Below are positions 58,834 to 64,000 of a DNA stretch of 64,000 nucleotides, in pieces. The first letter of the stretch is position 1; every line of letters starts with the position of its first letter. A program made the position numbers and the translations under genes. Below the pieces are notes generated by a model that worked only from the letters and a program-made list of their open reading frames with translations, was not told where the DNA came from and did no database searches. This DNA is from Streptomyces sp. HUAS MG91 (GTDB lineage Bacteria > Actinomycetota > Actinomycetes > Streptomycetales > Streptomycetaceae): positions 5,890,001-5,954,000 of the forward strand of contig NZ_CP159534.1 in assembly GCF_040529335.1 (NCBI RefSeq), given 5' to 3'.

Positions 58834-59922
58834 ATGACGACGCCCACGATCGAGCTCAAGCCCTCTTCGACCCCGCTGTCCGCCGCGGAGCGCGAGGCGA
58901 TCCTGGAGAGCCCCGGATTCGGCCGGCACTTCACCGACCACATGGTGACGATCCGGTGGACCGAGGGCCGCGGCTGGCACGACGGACAGCTCGTGCCGTA
59001 CGGCCCGCTCTCCCTCGACCCGGCGACGAACGTCCTGCACTACGCGCAGGAGATCTTCGAGGGCCTCAAGGCCTACCGGCAGCCCGACGGTTCCGTCGCC
59101 ACCTTCCGCCCCGACATGAACGCCAAGCGCTTCCAGCACTCCGCCTGGCGCCTGGGCATGCCCGAGCTGCCCGTCGAGACGTTCATCGAGGCCTGCGACC
59201 TCCTCGTCCAGCAGGACAAGGACTGGGTCCCGGCGCACGGCGGCGAGGAGTCGCTCTACCTGCGCCCGTTCATGATCGCGACCGAGGTCGGTCTCGGCGT
59301 CAAGCCGGCCTCCGAGTACCTGTTCATCGTCATCGCCTCGCCCGCCGGCGCGTACTTCTCCGGCGGCGTGAAGCCCGTCTCCATCTGGCTCTCCGAGGAC
59401 CGCGTGCGCGCCGTCCCCGGCGGCGTCGGCGACGCCAAGACCGGCGGCAACTACGCGGCCTCGCTGCTCGCGCAGGCCGAGGCCGCTGCCAAGGGCTGCG
59501 ACCAGGTCGCCTACCTCGACGCCGTCGAGCACAAGTGGGTCGAGGAGCTGGGCGGCATGAACCTGTACTTCGTGTACGGGGACCGGATCGTCACGCCGAC
59601 CCTCACCGGCTCGCTCCTCGCGGGCGTCACCCGCGACTCGCTCCTCCAGGTCGCCCGCGACCTCGGCTACTCCTCGCAGGAGGACCGCGTCTCCATCGAG
59701 CAGTGGCAGGCCGACGCCGCGTCCGGCGAGCTGACCGAGGTCTTCGCCTGCGGCACCGCCGCCGTCATCACGCCCGTCGGCCACGTCAAGCGCGCGGGCG
59801 CCGAGTGGCAGCAGTCCGGCGGCGAGGCCGGCGAGGTCACCATGAAGCTGCGCGAGGCGCTCCTGGACATCCAGCGCGGCAAGAAGCAGGACGAGCACGG
59901 CTGGATGCACCGGCTGGGCTGA
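58834..59922 (+). CDS. ilvE: Branched-chain amino acid aminotransferase
   Basis: The 362-aa PLP enzyme makes Val, Leu and Ile from their keto acids. [14 protein letters not shown] and [20 protein letters not shown] are at the start. The catalytic Lys is in [14 protein letters not shown], and the later region [14 protein letters not shown] carries the conserved Glu and Met of class IV enzymes. The ATG is 8 nt after AAGGAC. It follows leuB by 256 nt across a terminator, so it has its own promoter. A perfect 20-bp hairpin follows. Confidence 0.96.
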   Translation: MTTPTIELKPSSTPLSAAEREAILESPGFGRHFTDHMVTIRWTEGRGWHDGQLVPYGPLSLDPATNVLHYAQEIFEGLKAYRQPDGSVATFRPDMNAKRFQHSAWRLGMPELPVETFIEACDLLVQQDKDWVPAHGGEESLYLRPFMIATEVGLGVKPASEYLFIVIASPAGAYFSGGVKPVSIWLSEDRVRAVPGGVGDAKTGGNYAASLLAQAEAAAKGCDQVAYLDAVEHKWVEELGGMNLYFVYGDRIVTPTLTGSLLAGVTRDSLLQVARDLGYSSQEDRVSIEQWQADAASGELTEVFACGTAAVITPVGHVKRAGAEWQQSGGEAGEVTMKLREALLDIQRGKKQDEHGWMHRLG

Positions 59923-59931
59923 GCACCCGAC

Positions 59932-59976
59932 GGCGAAGGGCCCCGTACCGCGCGGAGCGGTACGGGGCCCTTCGCC
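59932..59976. terminator. Bidirectional terminator between ilvE and the monooxygenase gene
   Basis: GGCGAAGGGCCCCGTACCGC (59932-59951) and its perfect complement (59957-59976) pair over 20 bp around GCGGA. It lies between convergent genes and can act for both. Confidence 0.9.
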
Positions 59977-59980
59977 GTTC

Positions 59981-61153
59981 TCACGCCTGCTCGGCGCCGA
60001 ACCCCGCGAACATGTCGAGTAGCCGCTGCTGGGCGTCCGGGCCGAACATCATCGTGAGGTTGGCCGCCGACTCGGCCGCCATCTCCGCGCTGCGCGGGAA
60101 GAGTTCCTTCTCGTACGCGGCCAGCGCCGCCTCCGGATCGGCCGGGTGCTCGACGATCGCGCGGGCCAGCTCGGCGCCGTCGAACATGGCGAGATTCGCG
60201 CCCTCGCCGGCGAACGGCGACATCAGGTGGGCGGCGTCGCCCAGCAGCGTGACACCGGGCACCCGCTCCCAGGAGAGGCCGGCCGGCAGCGCGTGGATCA
60301 GGCGCGGCACCAGGGCGCCGTCGGCCTCCGCGACCAGCGCGCGCAGCCGGTCGTCCCAGCCGTCGAACTCGGCGAGCACCGCGGCGCGCGCGGCCTCGGT
60401 GTCCGTGAAGTCGATCGAGCCGAGCCAGTCCTCCGGCGCCTTCACCGCGACGTAGGTGTGCACGCGGTCGTCGCTCTCGCGGTGCGTGAGCAGGGCCCGC
60501 TCGTCGCCGAGGACGAAGGCGCTGCCGCCGCCGTTGAACGCGGCGATCTCCGTGTGCCGCGGGTTGTCCGGCAGCACATCGGCCTCCACGAAGGAGATGC
60601 CGGTGTACGCGGGCCGGGCGTCGGTCAGCAGCGGGCGGATCCGGGACCAGGCACCGTCGGCGCCGATCAGCAGGTCCGTGGTGAAGTCGCTGCCGTCGGC
60701 GAGGGTGACCAGATGGCGGCCCGGGACGTCGGTGGGCTCGGCGCCGGTGACCTTCGCACCCCAGCGGATGGTGCCCTCGGGCAGCGAGTCCAGCAGCAGG
60801 CGGCGCAGTTCGGCGCGGTTGACCTCGGGGCGGCCGCCGTCACCGGTGTCCGGTTCGTGGCTGACCAGGGTGCCGTCGGGGGCGATGACCCGGGTCTCCT
60901 CGCCGCCGGGCAGGACGATCGCGCGGAACGCGTCGTGGAGGCCGGCCGCGCGCAGCGCCGCCTGCGCGGTCTCCTCGTGCAGGTCGAGCATGCCGCCCTG
61001 GGTGCGGGCGTCGGCCGAGGCGTCCAGGTCGAGGACGGTGCAGGCGATGCCGTTCACGTGCAGGACGCGGGCGAGCACGAGGCCGCCGAGTCCCGCGCCG
61101 ACGACGGCGACCGGGAGGTGCGGGGTGTGCGGGGTGTCGGTCGTGGCGTTCAT
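59981..61153 (-). CDS. TetX-like FAD-dependent monooxygenase
   Basis: The 390-aa flavin monooxygenase of the UbiH/PHBH group looks strikingly like TetX (388 aa). It has AVVGAGLGGLVLARVLHVNG (FAD motif), then GGMLDLHEETAQAALRAAG, PEVNRAELRRLLLDSL, DLLIGADGAWSRIRPLL, KAPEDW preceded by a His in the position of TetX H234 (my alignment from memory), and GDAAHLMSPFAGEGANLAMFDG. TetX hydroxylates and inactivates tetracyclines; activity here is unknown, and other aromatic polyketide substrates are possible. The ATG at 61153 gives the exact family length. It is preceded by TetR on the same strand with two palindromic operators between them. Confidence 0.88.
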   Translation of the reverse strand: MNATTDTPHTPHLPVAVVGAGLGGLVLARVLHVNGIACTVLDLDASADARTQGGMLDLHEETAQAALRAAGLHDAFRAIVLPGGEETRVIAPDGTLVSHEPDTGDGGRPEVNRAELRRLLLDSLPEGTIRWGAKVTGAEPTDVPGRHLVTLADGSDFTTDLLIGADGAWSRIRPLLTDARPAYTGISFVEADVLPDNPRHTEIAAFNGGGSAFVLGDERALLTHRESDDRVHTYVAVKAPEDWLGSIDFTDTEAARAAVLAEFDGWDDRLRALVAEADGALVPRLIHALPAGLSWERVPGVTLLGDAAHLMSPFAGEGANLAMFDGAELARAIVEHPADPEAALAAYEKELFPRSAEMAAESAANLTMMFGPDAQQRLLDMFAGFGAEQA

Positions 61154-61201
61154 GGTGGCCTCCTTGGGTACCGCGATGTCCGGTCTCTCCCTTTCACAAT
61201 A

Positions 61202-61230
61202 ACGAACATGTTCGTAACGAACAAGTTCGT
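61202..61230. promoter_or_regulatory. Tandem palindromic TetR operators upstream of the TetX-like gene
   Basis: ACGAACATGTTCGT (61202-61215) is a perfect 14-bp palindrome. ACGAACAAGTTCGT (61217-61230) is a second copy with only the centre changed. They are 15 bp apart centre to centre and lie 49-77 nt upstream of the monooxygenase ATG. Confidence 0.78.
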
Positions 61231-61269
61231 CGAAGGGTGCGCGGACGCCGGGAGGCGGTTCTGCGCTGG

Positions 61270-61941
61270 TCAGAGGGGTGGTTCGGGGGCGGCCTCGATG
61301 CCGGCGATCAGCGTGGCGAAGCCCCAGTCGAGCCGTCCCGGGGCGCCCGCGACGAGCACACCGGAGAGACGGACGATCTCCGGGTGCCGGGCGGGCGACG
61401 CCTCGCTGATCGCGGTGAACGTGGCGTCCATCGACTCCGTGCCGTCGTCGCCCGCGTGCTCGGCGGCCGTCGCGGTCGCGTACTGCAGGAGCAGGTCCAC
61501 GCCCCACGCGGCACGGGCGCCCGGCACGCCGCCCTCGCGCAGCAGCACGAGCACGGCCTCCACCAGGTCCAGATAGTGCTCGCCGGAGGGGTGCACGGTC
61601 AGCGCGGAGCGGGCCAGCGACGGATAGCGGAACAGCATGTCGCGGTACGAGGCGAGCAGCCGGGTCAGCCGCTCGCGCCAGTCGCCCGCGGTGTCCCGGA
61701 CCGGCCCGAGGTCCACCTCGGCGAGGAGCGCGTCGAGCACGGCCGCGTGCAGCTCGTCGGTGTTGCGGACGTACACGTACAGCGAGGCGGGCCCGGTGTC
61801 GAGTTCGGCGGCGAGGCGCCGCATCGTCACCTTGCCGAGCCCTTCGGCGCGCAGGACGCGCACGGCCGCGGCGACGATGCCGCTCCTGCTCAGGGCGGGC
61901 TTGGCGGGCCGCTCGCGGCGGCTGCGCGGGGTGCTGGTCAC
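61270..61941 (-). CDS. TetR family regulator with a TetR_C-type domain
   Basis: The protein is 223 aa from GTG 61941. The HTH reads MRRLAAELDTGPASLYVYVRNTDELHAAVLDAL, with a C-terminal domain like the tetracycline-binding group (RDMLFRYPSLARSAL, GARAAWGVDLLLQYATATAAEHAG). On the minus strand TACCGT (61948-61953) ends 6 nt before the GTG, so it is likely leaderless. It precedes the TetX-like monooxygenase with two operators between them, so it probably represses that gene in response to its substrate. The natural ligand is not known. Confidence 0.9.
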   Translation of the reverse strand: MTSTPRSRRERPAKPALSRSGIVAAAVRVLRAEGLGKVTMRRLAAELDTGPASLYVYVRNTDELHAAVLDALLAEVDLGPVRDTAGDWRERLTRLLASYRDMLFRYPSLARSALTVHPSGEHYLDLVEAVLVLLREGGVPGARAAWGVDLLLQYATATAAEHAGDDGTESMDATFTAISEASPARHPEIVRLSGVLVAGAPGRLDWGFATLIAGIEAAPEPPL

Positions 61942-62085
61942 GGGCCCACGGTAGTCGCACCGCCGGAAGACCCCGCCCTTTAGACCGCTGCTCAATGCGT
62001 GGAACCGGCAGCTCAGCGCGCCCGGGTTCCCCTCCGCCCGGACAGCATTTAGAGTGGCATTCAAATCATGAGGAGGTAGGACGGC

Positions 62086-62793
62086 GTGCGACTCACCCCG
62101 ACCGAGCGCGACCGGCTGCTGCTGTTCGGCGCCGCGGAGCTGGCCCGCTCCCGCAAGGCCCGCGGGCTGCGGCTCAATGTGCCCGAGGCGACCGCGCTGA
62201 TCGCGGACACCGTCTGCGAGGCGGCCCGCGACGGCAAGCGGCTGGCCGAGGCGATCGAGGCGGCGCGGTCCGTGCTCGGCCCCGACGACGTGCTGCCGGG
62301 CGTCGCCGACGTCGTCACCGAGGTGCACGTCGAGGCCGTCTTCGACGACGGTTCGCGGCTCGCGATCGTCAGCGGCCCGATCGCGGGGGACGGGCTCGGC
62401 GACGACGCGCCGGGCGCCCTGCTGCCCGGCCCCGACCACAGCGACCCCGAGCCGGAGCTGACGCTGACCGTCACCAACACCGCGTCCGTCCCCGTCTCGG
62501 TCACGTCCCACTTCCACTTCTTCGAGGCGAACCCGCGCCTGGACTTCCGCCGGGAGCGGGCCTACGGGATGCGGCTCGCGGTGCCCGCGGGCTCGTCCGT
62601 GCGGTTCGGGCCCGGCGAGTCCGCCGACGTGCCCCTCGTGCCGATCGGCGGCGAGCGGATCGCCATCGGTTTCGCCGGTCTCGTGGACGGGCCGCTCGAC
62701 GCGCCCGGCGCCCGCGAGGAGGCGCTGCGCCGCGCCGCCGCCTGCGGCTATCTCGGAGTCGACACCCCCGACGCAGAGGAGGCGGGCCGATGA
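62086..62793 (+). CDS. ureA: Urease gamma and beta subunits, fused
   Basis: The 235-aa protein joins urease gamma (about residues 1-100: MRLTPTERDRLLLFGAAELARSRKARGLRLNVPEATALI) to beta (about 120-225: ELTLTVTNTASVPVSVTSHFHFFEANPRLDFRR and GFAGLVDG). Fusion of these subunits is known in some bacteria. The linker around residues 95-125 is Asp/Pro/Gly-rich. Together with UreC it forms the nickel urease that splits urea to ammonia and CO2. The GTG lies 9 nt after AGGAGG. It overlaps ureC by ATGA. Confidence 0.93.
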   Translation: MRLTPTERDRLLLFGAAELARSRKARGLRLNVPEATALIADTVCEAARDGKRLAEAIEAARSVLGPDDVLPGVADVVTEVHVEAVFDDGSRLAIVSGPIAGDGLGDDAPGALLPGPDHSDPEPELTLTVTNTASVPVSVTSHFHFFEANPRLDFRRERAYGMRLAVPAGSSVRFGPGESADVPLVPIGGERIAIGFAGLVDGPLDAPGAREEALRRAAACGYLGVDTPDAEEAGR

Positions 62794-64000
62794 GCCGCCC
62801 CGGAGGCCACCCCGCCGAAGCCCGCCGCCTGACCCCGTACGAGTACGCGGCCACGCACGGCCCGCGCGCCGGTGACCGGATCCGTCTCGGCGACTCCGGG
62901 CTGACGATCAAGGTCGAGTCGGACTCGCAGGCGTACGGCGACGAGTTCCTGGCCGGGTTCGGCAAGACCGCCCGCGACGGACTGCACCTGAAGGCCGCCG
63001 CGGTCCGCGAGACCTGCGACGTGGTGATCTCGAACGTCGTCGTGATCGACGCCGCGCTCGGCATCCGCAAGGTCTCCATCGGCATCCGCGAGGGCCGCAT
63101 CCACGCCATCGGGCGGGCCGGCAACCCGGACACCCTCGACGGCGTCGACGTCGTCGTCGGCACGGGCACGTCGATCGTGTCGGGGGAGGGGCTGATCGCC
63201 ACCGCCGGCGCCGTCGACACCCACGTCCACCTGCTCTCCCCGCGCATCATGGAGGCCTCCCTCGCCTCCGGCGTGACCACGATCATCGGGCAGGAGTTCG
63301 GCCCGGTCTGGGGCGTCGGCGTCAACTCGCCGTGGGCGCTCAAGCACGCCTTCTCCGCCTTCGACGCCTGGCCCGTCAACATCGGCTTCCTGGGCCGCGG
63401 TTCGTCCTCGCACGACGCCCCGCTGGTCGAGGCGCTCGCCGAGGGCGGCGCCTGCGGGTTCAAGGTGCACGAGGACATGGGCGCGCACACCCGCGCGCTC
63501 GACACCGCGCTGCGCGTCGCCGAGGACCACGACGTGCAGGTCGCCCTGCACAGCGACGGCCTGAACGAGTGCCTGTCGGTCGAGGACACCCTGAAGGTCC
63601 TCGAAGGCCGCACGATCCACGCCTTCCACATCGAGGGCTGCGGCGGCGGACACGTGCCGAACGTGCTGAAGATGGCGGGCGTGCCGAACGTCATCGGCTC
63701 CTCCACCAACCCCACCCTGCCCTTCGGCCGGGACGCCGTCGCCGAGCACTACGGCATGATCGTCTCCGTCCACGACCTCAAGCCCGACCTGCCCGGCGAC
63801 GCCGCCATGGCCCGCGACCGGATCCGCGCAGGGACGATGGGCGCCGAGGACGTGCTGCACGACCTGGGCGCCATCGGCATCACCTCGTCCGACGCGCAGG
63901 GCATGGGCCGGGCGGGCGAGACCGTGCGCCGTACGTTCGCCATGGCCGGGAAGATGAAGGGCGAGCTGGGCGACCCCGGCGTCGGCCACGACAACGACCG
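62790..64000 (+). CDS. ureC: Urease alpha subunit, 3'-truncated by the window, unusual sequence
   Basis: The first 403 residues of UreC (full family length about 570). Metal ligands are kept: His-X-His in VDTHVHLLSP, the carbamylated Lys in GFKVHEDMG, His in VALHSDGLNE and FHIEGCGGGHVPN, and Asp in TSSDAQGMGR. However the flap, normally MVCHHL, reads VSVHDL: aligned on LxP-DxP the catalytic His is kept, but the Cys is Val and the second His is Asp. The segment between the HxH motif and NIGFLG is also shorter than usual (GQEFGPVWGVGVNSPW). This is a divergent urease, and activity is likely but unproven. Start ATG overlaps the ureAB stop. No accessory genes are visible yet. Confidence 0.92.
   Translation, partial: MSRPGGHPAEARRLTPYEYAATHGPRAGDRIRLGDSGLTIKVESDSQAYGDEFLAGFGKTARDGLHLKAAAVRETCDVVISNVVVIDAALGIRKVSIGIREGRIHAIGRAGNPDTLDGVDVVVGTGTSIVSGEGLIATAGAVDTHVHLLSPRIMEASLASGVTTIIGQEFGPVWGVGVNSPWALKHAFSAFDAWPVNIGFLGRGSSSHDAPLVEALAEGGACGFKVHEDMGAHTRALDTALRVAEDHDVQVALHSDGLNECLSVEDTLKVLEGRTIHAFHIEGCGGGHVPNVLKMAGVPNVIGSSTNPTLPFGRDAVAEHYGMIVSVHDLKPDLPGDAAMARDRIRAGTMGAEDVLHDLGAIGITSSDAQGMGRAGETVRRTFAMAGKMKGELGDPGVGHDND

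Overview
The window is high-GC actinobacterial DNA that reads as core chromosome of a Streptomyces. The evidence is very strong codon bias, many GTG starts, almost no TTA codons, TAT and lipoprotein signals, and many TetR and large LuxR-type regulators. The gene order ligA - GGDEF/EAL - gatC-gatA-gatB - GGDEF/EAL - ilvB-ilvN - ilvC - serA - proline catabolism - leuB - ilvE - urease matches, from memory, the S. coelicolor SCO5480-SCO5526 neighbourhood. I see no tRNA, rRNA, CRISPR array, prophage or complete insertion sequence.

Layout. 1-4 kb: the end of a peptide ABC transporter (two ATPases), a secreted M1 aminopeptidase and a TRIC-like membrane protein. 4-9 kb: thioesterase, TetR plus alpha/beta hydrolase, small membrane proteins. 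7-10 kb: cysteine desulfurase and mnmA (tRNA thiolation) around a TAT-exported amidase. 10.3-16 kb: hypothetical proteins, a LOG-like protein, an SDR, a MetE-like protein and ligA. 16-22.5 kb: a membrane c-di-GMP protein with intact GGDEF and EAL motifs and the tRNA amidotransferase genes gatC-gatA-(small gene)-gatB. 22.5-34.5 kb: ArsB-like and MMPL transporters, GNAT, small proteins, a LuxR/AAA regulator, sugar dehydrogenase, aldo/keto reductase, hydroxyacid dehydrogenase. 34.8-43.5 kb: a second c-di-GMP protein with a degenerate EAL domain, then ilvB-ilvN, ilvC and serA. 43.5-51.5 kb: a second LuxR/AAA regulator, an MFS exporter with TetR, a Dabb protein with TetR, and a PucR-type regulator. 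51.6-54.3 kb: proline dehydrogenase and P5C dehydrogenase. 54.4-60 kb: quinone oxidoreductase, secreted phosphatase, leuB, ilvE. 60-64 kb: a TetX-like flavin monooxygenase with TetR, and the start of a urease operon (fused ureAB, divergent ureC cut by the window end).

The genes work in a few visible groups. ilvB, ilvN, ilvC, leuB and ilvE together cover much of branched-chain amino acid synthesis, and the ilvB leader has a textbook attenuator (a peptide with Ile-Leu-Val-Leu, then an intrinsic terminator). Proline is oxidised to glutamate by the two-gene unit next to a PucR-type regulator. The cysteine desulfurase is placed to feed sulfur to MnmA. Two c-di-GMP genes lie 16 kb apart, and the first carries the only in-frame TTA codon I noticed.

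The least expected features are two copies of a ~175-bp hairpin element inserted at CTAG stop codons, whose terminal stems differ between copies but stay perfectly self-complementary. Others are the paired palindromes before the TetX-like gene, a urease alpha subunit with a changed flap motif, and a recurrent -10 box placed 6-7 nt before start codons, which suggests many leaderless transcripts.
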